From positions 41,120 through 105,119 of the forward strand of contig NZ_JBNAIK010000005.1 in assembly GCF_052048155.1 (NCBI RefSeq): DNA of 64,000 nucleotides, written 5' to 3'. Shown here piece by piece: positions 8,912 to 17,286 of this stretch; the stretch's first letter is position 1; each line of letters begins with the position of its first letter. Under the pieces are notes generated by a model that worked only from the letters and a program-made list of their open reading frames with translations, was not told the origin of the DNA and searched no databases. The position numbers and the translations under genes are program-made. The stretch is from HIMB114 sp052048155. GTDB lineage: Bacteria; Pseudomonadota; Alphaproteobacteria; Pelagibacterales; Pelagibacteraceae.

Positions 8912-10222
8912 ATGTCATTATTATTAAAAAATGGTCAAGTTTGCTACAATGATGAGCTTCAAAACTTAGATATTTTAATTGAAGATAATAAGATTAAAAA
9001 AATAGATAAGAATATTCCAGATGGTCCACATGAAGTAAAAGATTGTGCAGGTCTTACAATTTTTCCTGGTTTTATCGACACTCATGTGCATTTTAGAGAA
9101 CCTGGCCATCCCAAAAAAGAAACTTTAGAGAGCGGGAGTAGAGCGGCTGTGATAGGCGGCATTACTGGAATATTTGAGATGCCAAATACCTCTCCAATAA
9201 CAGATAATCTAGATGCGCTTAATGATAAGCTATCAAGAGCAAAAGATAATATGCATTGTAATTATGCATTTTATTTTGGGGCTACTAACGAAAATTCAGA
9301 CAAATTAGATTTTTTAAAAGGCTTTGATGGATGCTGCGGAGTCAAAATGTTTGTTGGTTCTTCAACTGGTGATCTTTTGGTTAAAGACGATTTTTATATT
9401 GAGCAAGTTATTAAAAACTCACCAAGAATAGTATCTATTCATTCTGAAGATGAAGATATGCTCATGTCGAGAAAAAGTACAATTGAAGAGGGTAATGTTA
9501 AATCGCATTATAAATGGAGAAGTGTTGATTGTGCGGTTTCATCTACAAAAAAATTAATAGAACTTTCAAATAAATATAAAAAAAACATTCATATTTTACA
9601 TATAACAACTAAAGATGAAGTTGATTATGTAAGAGATAAAAAACCAACGCAAACAACTTTAGAAACAACACCGCAACATTTATCTTTATATGCGCCGGAT
9701 ATCTATGATCAGCTAGATACTTTTGCACAAATCAACCCTCCCATAAGAACCAAAGAACATAGTGATGGAATATGGAAAGGGGTAAAAGATAATTTGATTA
9801 GCATCATTGGTTCTGACCATTCTCCTCATACGATTGAGGAAAAAAAACAACCTTATCCAAAAAGCCCGTCTGGTATGCCAGGTACACAGACTATAGGATT
9901 AATAATGACTGATTATTTTTTAAAAGGTAAAATTAATTTAAAAAAATTAGTTGAACTTTTGTGCATTAACCCTTGTAAAATTTTTGGCATTAAAAATAGA
10001 GGAGCACTTGAGGTTGGTCATATTGCAGATTTAACAATTTATAAACTTAACCAAAAATTTACTATAAAGGATGAATGGATAGAAAGTAATTGTGGCTGGA
10101 CTCCATTTAATGGAACTAATATTGATGTCTCTCCCTTTGGAACAATTATTGGTGGAAAAATTGTAGTTTGGAATCAGGAACTAATTCTAAAAAGCTCTGG
10201 AAAGCCTTATAGTTTTAATTAA
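8912..10222 (+). CDS. pyrC: dihydroorotase (class I)
   Basis: Amidohydrolase that cyclises carbamoyl-aspartate to dihydroorotate in pyrimidine synthesis. The metal-binding DTHVHFREPG motif gives His58 and His60. The likely carboxylated bridging lysine is Lys145 in GVKMFVGSSTG, and later ligands are seen in SIHSEDE, ILHITT and the IIGSDHSPHT aspartate motif. Length (436 aa) and the FREPG signature favour class I dihydroorotase over hydantoinase or allantoinase, though those relatives cannot be fully excluded. It is divergent from ygfZ with a 10 bp gap, and its 3' end overlaps phaR by 8 bp. Confidence 0.9.
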   Translation: MSLLLKNGQVCYNDELQNLDILIEDNKIKKIDKNIPDGPHEVKDCAGLTIFPGFIDTHVHFREPGHPKKETLESGSRAAVIGGITGIFEMPNTSPITDNLDALNDKLSRAKDNMHCNYAFYFGATNENSDKLDFLKGFDGCCGVKMFVGSSTGDLLVKDDFYIEQVIKNSPRIVSIHSEDEDMLMSRKSTIEEGNVKSHYKWRSVDCAVSSTKKLIELSNKYKKNIHILHITTKDEVDYVRDKKPTQTTLETTPQHLSLYAPDIYDQLDTFAQINPPIRTKEHSDGIWKGVKDNLISIIGSDHSPHTIEEKKQPYPKSPSGMPGTQTIGLIMTDYFLKGKINLKKLVELLCINPCKIFGIKNRGALEVGHIADLTIYKLNQKFTIKDEWIESNCGWTPFNGTNIDVSPFGTIIGGKIVVWNQELILKSSGKPYSFN

Positions 10223-10730
10223 CTTTTTCTTTATTTAATTTGTTGATTTCAGATTTTAGCTCATCAATTTGATTAGCTAATTCTGATATTTCATTTTCTT
10301 TTGATGTATTATTTTCAGCAGGAGGAGTCTCCTTAGCATCATTATTACTTGAATTATTATTAAAGTAAGCTTGGAAATCAAAAGGATTAAATTTCATAAT
10401 ATTTTGAAAGCCATTATTAAAAAATTTATTTGCATCAGCAAAATTCATTACGTTACTTAAAAAACCAAACATCTCTGATGATCTATCATTCTCATAAAAC
10501 AGAATAATTTGTTTTAAAAATTCCTCAGGAATTAAGTTTGTACCAGTAGTTTCTCTTTCTAAAACGATTTGAGTTAAAATACTTGAAGTAATATCTTTTT
10601 TAGATTCAACATCCTTAATTTTAAATTGCTTTCCTTGTTTGATTAAAGAAACGATATCCTCTTGAGTAATATAAGAGCTAGTTTCAGTATTATATAATCT
10701 TCTGTTTGAGTATTTTTTTATTTCAATCAT
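10215..10730 (-). CDS. phaR: polyhydroxyalkanoate synthesis regulator PhaR
   Basis: A DNA-binding repressor that in other bacteria also binds PHA granules, so it releases phasin and pha promoters when polymer accumulates. The N-terminal 60 residues (IKKYSNRRLYNTETSSYIT, then EDIVSLIKQG and the KDITSSILTQIVLERE segment) are the conserved PHB/PHA accumulation regulator domain. A middle region rich in Phe and Asn and a C-terminal coiled coil (residues about 146-168) follow. The start overlaps the phaC stop (TAATG), so it is the second gene of a phaC-phaR unit. Candidate operators lie upstream of phaC and the phasin gene. Confidence 0.93.
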   Translation of the reverse strand: MIEIKKYSNRRLYNTETSSYITQEDIVSLIKQGKQFKIKDVESKKDITSSILTQIVLERETTGTNLIPEEFLKQIILFYENDRSSEMFGFLSNVMNFADANKFFNNGFQNIMKFNPFDFQAYFNNNSSNNDAKETPPAENNTSKENEISELANQIDELKSEINKLNKEKVN

Positions 10731-12592
10731 TATTTTTCTAACACGTATTTTCCAGGAGCTTTATATAGCTCTTTCAAATTATTTAAATTGATTTCATTAA
10801 TATTTTTTAAATCACCAGAATATTGTTTTAACCAATCAGTCCATTTAGGCCACCATGATCCCTCAACTCTTTTTGAATTTTCTAACCATTTTTCTGAGTC
10901 TTTTTCAATTTTACTATTTTCAAAATAATATTGCTTGCCAGGTTTCGCACCTTTTCCTTGTATAATACCAGCAATATGACCTGAGTTTGCTAGAGTGAAT
11001 TCAATATTACTTTTGTATTGAGACAAACCCATGAATACAGATTTCCAAGGAGCAATATGATCATCAGTAGTTGCAACATGAAACATTGGAGTAGAAATTT
11101 TAGACATATCTAAAATGTTTCCATCAAAATTATATTGTTTTTTAACTAATAAGTTATTTAAGTACATTGATCTTAAATAATCACTATGTAGAACTTCTGG
11201 TATTCTAGTAGAGTCACTATTCCAATATAACATGTCAAATGCCGTAGGCTGATTTCCTTTTAAATAATTATTAATTACATAATTCCAGTACAGGTCACCA
11301 GGTCTCATAAAATTAAAGCATGCTGCCATATCTTTACCATCAAAGTAACCTTTGCCTTTCATTTGCTTTTCAATCATTTCGATTTGCTCTTCACTAATAA
11401 AAACACCAAGATCACCCGGCTCAGTAAAGTCGACAAGGCTTGTGAAGAATGTTGATGATAAAATTTTATATTTATTATTTTTTTGATTTGCCAAGTGAGC
11501 AAGAACCATTGATGTTAATGTTCCGCCAACACAGTAAGATGCAGCGTTTGCGCCATCTGATCCTGTTTCTTTGCAAACAAGCTCTAAAGCTTTTAGCACA
11601 CCATCATTTATATATTCATTAAAACCAAAGTCTTTACTATCTGCTTTTGGATTTTTCCAAGAGATTAAGAATGTATTCTGATTTTTTTCTAGTAAATATT
11701 TGATCATAGATTTTTTTTCATTCAAATCCATGATGTAAAACTTATTGATAAATGGAGGGATAATAAGTATTGGTTTTTCAAACTGTTGCTTAGTCTCTGG
11801 AGAATAATGAATTAATTCAAAAACATTATTTTTAAAAATTACTGATCCTTTAGTATTTGCAATATTATCACCCACAGTGAACTCCTCGGCTGTTTGGGAA
11901 ATAAACATTTTATTTGGATGTTTTAGATAATCTTTTCTAAAATTCTCAAAACCTCTTACTAAATTTTGAGCACCTTCTTTTATAGTTTGGTTTAATACTT
12001 CTGGGTTAGTTGCAACAAAATTTGTTGGTGAAAAAGCTGCATTTATTTGGTTGGTATAAAATTTAATTAATTTTTTTTGTTTTGGATCAATATGTTCTAA
12101 TGAATCTACAATACTATCCATCATACGAGAAGTAAGAAGATAAAACTGTTTTATAAAATCAAAGAAAATATTTTCAGACCACTCTGGAGTTGAAAATCTT
12201 TTATCTGTTTTATCGGGTACTGCTATTGGATCAGCAGGTTTATTAGATAAACGCGAAATAAAATAAAAATTTAAAGAAGTTATTTCTTGGATCCATTTAT
12301 TAATATTTTGGTAATAAGCATCTGGCTTAGTTGTCATTTTACTTGAAATATCAAATAAAGAATTTGTGATCTTTGTTGTAGTAGGGTTAATTAAATTTAA
12401 TAAATCTACCGGGGTAAAATTATTTTTATTTTTGTCGTTCTTTTTATCATTCTGATCACCTTTTTTTGGCTCAGACATATTGTTAATAAAATTATTATAA
12501 ATTTTTAAGTTGTTTTCAAATATGTCGTTTAACTGATCAAAATTTGGTGCCTGAATTTTTGTAAAATCCGTTGTATTATTTTCTTTTTTCAT
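10730..12592 (-). CDS. phaC: class I polyhydroxyalkanoate synthase
   Basis: The enzyme polymerises (R)-3-hydroxyacyl-CoA into PHA at the granule surface. It carries the modified lipase box SYCVGG with catalytic Cys354, the general-acid region TTDDHIAPW (Asp511) and the catalytic histidine His539 in NSGHIAG, in the order and spacing of class I enzymes. The 620-residue length fits class I, with an extended, Asn/Lys-rich, probably disordered N-terminus (about residues 1-60). No PhaE partner is adjacent, which also fits class I. It is divergent from the phasin gene across a control region of about 220 bp. Confidence 0.96.
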   Translation of the reverse strand: MKKENNTTDFTKIQAPNFDQLNDIFENNLKIYNNFINNMSEPKKGDQNDKKNDKNKNNFTPVDLLNLINPTTTKITNSLFDISSKMTTKPDAYYQNINKWIQEITSLNFYFISRLSNKPADPIAVPDKTDKRFSTPEWSENIFFDFIKQFYLLTSRMMDSIVDSLEHIDPKQKKLIKFYTNQINAAFSPTNFVATNPEVLNQTIKEGAQNLVRGFENFRKDYLKHPNKMFISQTAEEFTVGDNIANTKGSVIFKNNVFELIHYSPETKQQFEKPILIIPPFINKFYIMDLNEKKSMIKYLLEKNQNTFLISWKNPKADSKDFGFNEYINDGVLKALELVCKETGSDGANAASYCVGGTLTSMVLAHLANQKNNKYKILSSTFFTSLVDFTEPGDLGVFISEEQIEMIEKQMKGKGYFDGKDMAACFNFMRPGDLYWNYVINNYLKGNQPTAFDMLYWNSDSTRIPEVLHSDYLRSMYLNNLLVKKQYNFDGNILDMSKISTPMFHVATTDDHIAPWKSVFMGLSQYKSNIEFTLANSGHIAGIIQGKGAKPGKQYYFENSKIEKDSEKWLENSKRVEGSWWPKWTDWLKQYSGDLKNINEINLNNLKELYKAPGKYVLEK

Positions 12593-12641
12593 TTTTTACT
12601 TTCTTAAGGTTAAAAGCATTTAAATAGCTTTTATTAGCAAA

Positions 12642-12672
12642 TGCAATATATTCTTTTACATTGCAATATATT
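12642..12672. promoter_or_regulatory. tandem TGCAATATATT repeats, candidate PhaR operators
   Basis: The 11-mer TGCAATATATT occurs at 12642-12652 and 12662-12672, exactly 20 bp apart, which would place both on the same face of the helix. The second lies in TTTTACATTGCAA (12654-12666), and the same 13-mer recurs upstream of prpE at 17269-17281. TGC/GCA-type sites are known targets of PhaR in other alphaproteobacteria. Assignment to PhaR here is inference. Confidence 0.5.
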
Positions 12673-12744
12673 ATTTTGCTACGCACATAAAAATAAATCA
12701 ATAAAATCAATAATTTATAATATATAAGTTTTTTATCTATTGAA

Positions 12745-12763
12745 ATATTGCGCATCGCAATAT
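12745..12763. promoter_or_regulatory. perfect palindrome ATATTGCG-CAT-CGCAATAT, candidate operator
   Basis: Two 8-bp arms, ATATTGCG (12745-12752) and CGCAATAT (12756-12763), are perfect inverted repeats around a 3-bp spacer. The palindrome lies about 50-65 bp before the preferred phasin start and shares the 9-mer GCAATATAT with the two direct repeats nearer phaC. Such a TTGC...GCAA palindrome between phaC and a phasin gene is a plausible PhaR site. The regulator assignment is inferred from position. Confidence 0.55.
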
Positions 12764-12799
12764 ATATAACCTTCAGTTATGAACGATAACACTAAATAT

Positions 12800-12806
12800 A
12801 AGGAGA
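12800..12806 (+). promoter_or_regulatory. strong ribosome binding site deciding the phasin start
   Basis: AAGGAGA sits 5 bp before the ATG at 12812. An in-frame ATG at 12779 has no comparable site, so the shorter phasin start is preferred. Confidence 0.8.
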
Positions 12807-12811
12807 ACAAT

Positions 12812-13279
12812 ATGTTCAACGCTAACAATCCATTTGAAATGTTTGATTTTCAAAAAGTATTATCAGCAACAAAATTACCAAATGTAGATGTAAATTCTGC
12901 AAACTACATTGATGCTCAAAAGAAAACTCTTGAAGCAGTTGCTGGTGCATCTAAAGCTGTTTTCGAAGGTGTAAACGCTTTCGCAAGCAAACAAGTAGAA
13001 ATTCTTAATACTGCTATCTCTAGCGCAAAAGAAGCTACTACTGAAGTTGCAAAAGGTAATACTCAAGACCAAGCAGCTAAATCAATTGAATTAGTAAAAA
13101 AAGCAATCGTAGAAGCACAAAAAAACGTTGCTGAATTATCTAAAATCAATGAAAAAACTGCTAACGAAGCATACCAAATTCTAAATACTAGATTTTTAGA
13201 TGGTTTAACTGAGCTTAAAAAAGTTGTTTCTGAAGAAACTGCTAAAGCTACTGTTAAAGCTGAAACTACTAAAAACTAA
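12812..13279 (+). CDS. phaP: phasin family protein (PHA granule coat)
   Basis: Phasins coat PHA granules and control their size and number. This 155-residue protein begins MFNANNPFEMFDFQKVL and then has an amphipathic, Ala/Lys/Glu-rich helical body (EAVAGASKAVFEGVNAFASKQVEIL, shown only by its key part, is typical of phasin_2 proteins). It has no Cys or Trp and is predicted to be nearly all helix. The start at 12812 is preferred over the in-frame ATG at 12779 because of AAGGAGA just before it. It heads a phasin-phaB-phaA series and is divergent from phaC. It is followed by a 12-bp stem-loop. Confidence 0.9.
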   Translation: MFNANNPFEMFDFQKVLSATKLPNVDVNSANYIDAQKKTLEAVAGASKAVFEGVNAFASKQVEILNTAISSAKEATTEVAKGNTQDQAAKSIELVKKAIVEAQKNVAELSKINEKTANEAYQILNTRFLDGLTELKKVVSEETAKATVKAETTKN

Positions 13280-13292
13280 TTTTAGTACTTAT

Positions 13293-13338
13293 CTACAAGG
13301 TTAGGTTTCTCCCCCAGATTTTATATCTAACCTTGTAG
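13293..13338 (+). promoter_or_regulatory. intercistronic stem-loop between phasin and phaB
   Basis: CTACAAGGTTAG (13293-13304) and CTAACCTTGTAG (13327-13338) form a perfect 12-bp inverted repeat with a 22-nt loop. The bases after it (TAATTTAAG) are not a run of T, so it is a poor intrinsic terminator. It more likely stabilises or attenuates the phasin message relative to the downstream phaB-phaA genes. Function is inferred. Confidence 0.65.
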
Positions 13339-13370
13339 TAATTTAAGAAAGTAATATAAGCGTCTTCACA

Positions 13371-14099
13371 ATGACAAATAGATTAGCACTAGTAACAGGC
13401 GGTACAAGAGGAATTGGTGCTGCAATTTCTAAAAAATTAAAAGATGACGGATATGAAGTTGTTGCAAGTTATATTGGAACACCAGAAGGTCCAAATGAAT
13501 TTTCTAAAGAAACTGGAATTAAAGTTATAAAATTCGATGTTTCTTATTATGAAGATTGCGTTAAAGCAATTAAACAAATTGAAGAAGAGTCTGGAAAGAC
13601 GATCGATATTTTAGTTAATAATGCAGGTATAACAAAGGATAAATTTTTACATAAGATGTCCGTAGAAGAATGGAATGCTGTAATTAATATTAATTTAAAC
13701 TCAATGTTTAATGTAACAAGAAATGTTATTGAAAACATGAGAGCAAAAAAATTTGGTAGAATTGTTTCTATTAGTTCTATTAACGGTGTTAAGGGGCAAA
13801 TGGGACAATCAAATTACTCAGCTGCAAAAGCTGGTATCATAGGTTTTACGAAAGCTGTTGCACAAGAAAATGCAAACAAAGGTGTTACTGTTAATGCTAT
13901 TGCACCTGGTTATGTTGGAACAGATATGGTTAAAAAAATTGATCCAAAAATATTAGAAAGTATCGTAGCTCAAATTCCCGTTGGAAGATTGGCTGATCCA
14001 AAAGAAATTGCTTCACTAGTAAGTTACCTATGTAGTGATGAAGCAGCTTTTATGACTGGTGCAACTTTAAATATTAATGGTGGTCAACATTATCAATAA
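13371..14099 (+). CDS. phaB: acetoacetyl-CoA reductase
   Basis: A short-chain dehydrogenase that reduces acetoacetyl-CoA to (R)-3-hydroxybutyryl-CoA with NADPH, the monomer used by PhaC. It shows the cofactor motif TGGTRGIG (residues 9-16), NNAG near 83, and the catalytic set Ser136, Tyr149 and Lys153 (NYSAAKAG). The residues SINGVKGQMGQ and the SYIGTPEG insertion after strand beta-2 distinguish PhaB from FabG. A true FabG is encoded separately at 51.3 kb, which supports this assignment. It sits between the phasin and thiolase genes. Confidence 0.93.
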   Translation: MTNRLALVTGGTRGIGAAISKKLKDDGYEVVASYIGTPEGPNEFSKETGIKVIKFDVSYYEDCVKAIKQIEEESGKTIDILVNNAGITKDKFLHKMSVEEWNAVININLNSMFNVTRNVIENMRAKKFGRIVSISSINGVKGQMGQSNYSAAKAGIIGFTKAVAQENANKGVTVNAIAPGYVGTDMVKKIDPKILESIVAQIPVGRLADPKEIASLVSYLCSDEAAFMTGATLNINGGQHYQ

Positions 14100-14118
14100 T
14101 TTAATTAGGAGAAAATGA

Positions 14119-15318
14119 ATGTCAGATAAAACTAATATCGTAATTACAAGTGCTTTTAGAACTGCAATCGGATCTTTTGGTGGTTCTTTGGCGTCACAAA
14201 CCGCACCTCAACTTGGAGCAGAAGTTATTAAAAGGTGTATGAACCACTCTCACTTAAAAGCAGATGATGTTGATATGGTTTACATGGGCCAAGTGTTAAC
14301 AACTGGCGCTGGACAAAACCCAGCAAGACAAGCGGCTATCCACGCAGGAATTTCAAAAGATAAAACTGCAACAACAATTAATCAGGTGTGTGGATCAGGA
14401 TTAGCCTCAGTTGCTCTAGCATATAACTCATTATTATGTGGTGATGGAAAAGTTATGGTTGCTGGTGGTCAAGAAAGTATGAGTAACGCTCCGCACTTTG
14501 CAAATTTAAGAAATGGCATCAAAATGGGTCCTGGCACTTTAACAGATAGTATGATCGTTGATGGTTTATGGGATGCTTATAATAATTATCATATGGGCAT
14601 TACTGCTGAAAATGTTGCTGAAAAATATAAAATTTCTAGAGAAGATCAGGATACTTTTGCATCATCATCTCAACGAAAAGCAACAGAAGCAATTAATGAA
14701 AAGAAATTTAAAGATGAAATTGTTCCAATCAAAGTAAAAATTAAAAAACAAGAAAAAACATTTGATACAGATGAATATCCAAAATCAGATACAACAGTTG
14801 ATAAATTATCTCAATTAAGACCTGCGTTTAAGAAGGATGGTACAGTTACTGCCGGTAACGCTTCTGGAATTAATGATGGCGCTGCTGCAGTTGTATTAAT
14901 GACTGCTGAAGAAGCAAAGAAAAGAAAAATTGAACCTTTAGCCAGAATAGTTTCTTGGGCACAATGTGGAGTGGATCCATCAATCATGGGCACTGGTCCA
15001 ATACCGGCTTCAAAAAAAGCTTTAGAAAAAGCTGGTTGGGGTGAAGACCAAGTCGACTTAGTCGAAGCTAATGAAGCATTTGCGGCACAAGCAATTTCAG
15101 TAAATAAAGAGCTTGGTTTTACTGCTGATAAAATAAATGTAAATGGTGGTGCGATTGCTCTTGGACATCCAATCGGTGCATCTGGTGCTAGAATTCTTGT
15201 ATCTTTAATTCATGAGATGCAAAAAAGAAAAGTTAAAAAAGGTTTAGCAACTCTTTGTATTGGTGGTGGTATGGGTATCGCTATGTGTATTGAGAGAGAC
15301 TTTTTAAATCACAAATAA
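14119..15318 (+). CDS. phaA: acetyl-CoA acetyltransferase (biosynthetic beta-ketothiolase)
   Basis: It condenses two acetyl-CoA into acetoacetyl-CoA, the first step of PHB synthesis. Thiolase hallmarks are all present: nucleophile Cys91 in NQVCGSGLAS, His350 in GHPIGASG and the second catalytic Cys380 in CIGGGMG. The 399-residue length matches PhaA. The start is fixed by AGGAGA at 14107-14112, six bases before the ATG; another ATG at 14115 is out of frame. The gene follows phaB by 19 bp and ends flush against convergent prpE. Confidence 0.95.
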   Translation: MSDKTNIVITSAFRTAIGSFGGSLASQTAPQLGAEVIKRCMNHSHLKADDVDMVYMGQVLTTGAGQNPARQAAIHAGISKDKTATTINQVCGSGLASVALAYNSLLCGDGKVMVAGGQESMSNAPHFANLRNGIKMGPGTLTDSMIVDGLWDAYNNYHMGITAENVAEKYKISREDQDTFASSSQRKATEAINEKKFKDEIVPIKVKIKKQEKTFDTDEYPKSDTTVDKLSQLRPAFKKDGTVTAGNASGINDGAAAVVLMTAEEAKKRKIEPLARIVSWAQCGVDPSIMGTGPIPASKKALEKAGWGEDQVDLVEANEAFAAQAISVNKELGFTADKINVNGGAIALGHPIGASGARILVSLIHEMQKRKVKKGLATLCIGGGMGIAMCIERDFLNHK

Positions 15319-17205
15319 TTATAAGATCTTAGCAACCATAAGAGAGTCTTTGATTTCATCCAGAATTGCTGGATCATCGATTGTTGCTGGCATTTTATAT
15401 TCTTCTTTGTCTGCAATTTTTCTCATTGTCCCTCTTAACACTTTTCCAGATCTAGTTTTTGGAAGTCTTTTGATTACAATTGCATTTTTAAAGGCTGCAA
15501 CTGGTCCTATCTTTTCTCTAATCATTTTTACACATTCTTTTTGAATATCTTCTGGTGTTTTTATAACGCCTGCTTTTAACACTACCAATCCAACTGGCAT
15601 TTGGCCTTTGAGTTTATCTGCTATTCCAATAACTGCACATTCTGCAACATCAGGATGTTCAGATAGAACTTCTTCCATAGAACCCGTTGATAATCTGTGT
15701 CCTGCAACATTAATAATGTCATCAGTTCTAGACATAATCCAAACATAACCATCCTCATCAATATGACCCGCATCATAAGTTTGGTAATATCCAGAATAAG
15801 TAGTCATATAATTTTCTTCATATCTTTTGTCTGCATTCCAAAGTGTTGGAAAAGTACTTGGTGGCAAAGGAAGCTTAACACAAATATCTCCCATCTCTCC
15901 AGGTTTAGCCTCACTACCATCTTCTTTTAAAACTTTAACATCATAACCAGGAGCTGGTTTACCTGCAGAACCATATTTTGTTGGAAACAATCCAAGTCCT
16001 TTAAAATTTCCTGCAATGGTCCAACTTGTTTCAGTTTGCCACCAATGATCAATTACGGGTTTTTTTAATAAACCTTCTGCCCAGTGAATTGTATCAGGAT
16101 CAGCTCTTTCACCTGCAAGATATAATGCTTCAAATTTTGATAGATCGTATTTTTTAAAATATTCTCCATTAGGGTCTTCTTTTTTAATAGCTCGAAAAGC
16201 TGTAGGAGCAGTAAATAGTGTTTTAACTTTGTATTCAGAAATTATTCTCCAAAAAGCACCTGGATCTGGAGTTCCAACTGGTTTTCCTTCAAAGATTACT
16301 GTTGTGCATCCATGAAATAAAGGACCATACACAATATAGGAATGACCAACGATCCAACCTATATCACTTGCAGACCACCAAATATCTCCAGGATTGATGT
16401 CATAAACATTTTTCATTGTCCATTTAAGACCTACAATATGTCCACCAATGTCTCTTAGTATTCCTTTGGGAACGCCTGTTGTTCCAGAAGTATACAAAAT
16501 GTAAGCAGGATCATTTGCATCACACTCAACACATTCTGCTTTATTAGCTCCGCTTATAAATTCATTCCAGTCAACATCATCTTTTCCAATTTCACATTTG
16601 CTCTGTTCTCTTTGAAAAATAACTGTTTTTTCAACTTTGTGTTTTGCAATTTTTTTTGCGCCGTCTAGTAAAGGTTTATATTCAACTGTTCTTCCAGGCT
16701 CCAAACCACATGAAGCAGACAAAATCATTTTTGCTTTTGAGTCATCAATTCGACTTGCTAATTCACTTGAAGCAAAACCACCAAAAACTACAGAGTGAAC
16801 CGCGCCAATTCTTCCACACGCTAGCATGGCCATGACTGCTTCTGGTATCATTGGCATATAAATAATTATTCGGTCGCCTTTTTGTATCCCAGATCTTTGA
16901 AGTGCACCGGCAAGTTCTGCGGTTTTATCTCTAAGTTCTAAATATGAAAATTTCTTTTTAGTATTTGTCATTGCACTATCATAAATTAGCGCAGTACGTT
17001 CTCCATTACCTTCATCGACATGACGATCTAAAGCATTGTAACAAGTATTAATTTTTCCGCCTTTAAACCATCTATAGAAAGGAGGCTTTTCACAGTGCAC
17101 TACCTTGTCATATTTTTTTATCCATTTGACATCATCAGCAGCTTGTGACCAAAATTCTTCAGGATTTGATAACGAGTGATTAAAAGTTTCTTGATATTTG
17201 CTCAA
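15319..17205 (-). CDS. prpE: propionyl-CoA synthetase (acyl-CoA synthetase, ACSS3/PrpE type)
   Basis: An AMP-forming ligase that activates propionate, and probably acetate, to the CoA ester. The AMP-binding signature YTSGTTGVPKG, the DIGWIVGHSYIVYGPL and HWWQTETSW segments, and the C-terminal catalytic Lys588 in KTRSGKVLR are present. The sequence around VGHSYIVYGPLFHG and the N-terminus (SNPEEFWSQAA) look closer to PrpE than to Acs. The start is TTG at 17203-17205, preceded by GGGGG, and aligns with the PrpE start. It converges on phaA with no gap. The upstream region shares a 13-mer with the phaC control region. It could feed 3-hydroxyvalerate units into PHA (inference). Confidence 0.85.
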   Translation of the reverse strand: MSKYQETFNHSLSNPEEFWSQAADDVKWIKKYDKVVHCEKPPFYRWFKGGKINTCYNALDRHVDEGNGERTALIYDSAMTNTKKKFSYLELRDKTAELAGALQRSGIQKGDRIIIYMPMIPEAVMAMLACGRIGAVHSVVFGGFASSELASRIDDSKAKMILSASCGLEPGRTVEYKPLLDGAKKIAKHKVEKTVIFQREQSKCEIGKDDVDWNEFISGANKAECVECDANDPAYILYTSGTTGVPKGILRDIGGHIVGLKWTMKNVYDINPGDIWWSASDIGWIVGHSYIVYGPLFHGCTTVIFEGKPVGTPDPGAFWRIISEYKVKTLFTAPTAFRAIKKEDPNGEYFKKYDLSKFEALYLAGERADPDTIHWAEGLLKKPVIDHWWQTETSWTIAGNFKGLGLFPTKYGSAGKPAPGYDVKVLKEDGSEAKPGEMGDICVKLPLPPSTFPTLWNADKRYEENYMTTYSGYYQTYDAGHIDEDGYVWIMSRTDDIINVAGHRLSTGSMEEVLSEHPDVAECAVIGIADKLKGQMPVGLVVLKAGVIKTPEDIQKECVKMIREKIGPVAAFKNAIVIKRLPKTRSGKVLRGTMRKIADKEEYKMPATIDDPAILDEIKDSLMVAKIL

Positions 17206-17268
17206 TTTATTTCCCCCAATATATTGTAGTAAAACTATATTTTAAAATCAAATAAAAGAGATCATTTT

Positions 17269-17281
17269 TTTTACATTGCAA
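17269..17281. promoter_or_regulatory. second copy of the pha-region 13-mer, upstream of prpE
   Basis: TTTTACATTGCAA at 17269-17281 is identical to 12654-12666 in the phaC-phasin control region. It lies about 65 bp upstream of the prpE start on the opposite reading sense. This suggests, but does not prove, shared control of prpE and the pha genes. Confidence 0.4.
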
Positions 17282-17286
17282 CATGA

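Noticed and set aside
12875..13072. 65-residue frame antisense to the phasin gene
   Set aside because: The phasin reading is supported by a strong ribosome site and helical repeats; the antisense frame shows nothing.
15319..17205. Acetyl-CoA synthetase (acs) as the identity of the PrpE gene
   Set aside because: Segments such as VGHSYIVYGPL and the short N-terminus fit PrpE/ACSS3 better; acetate activity cannot be excluded.
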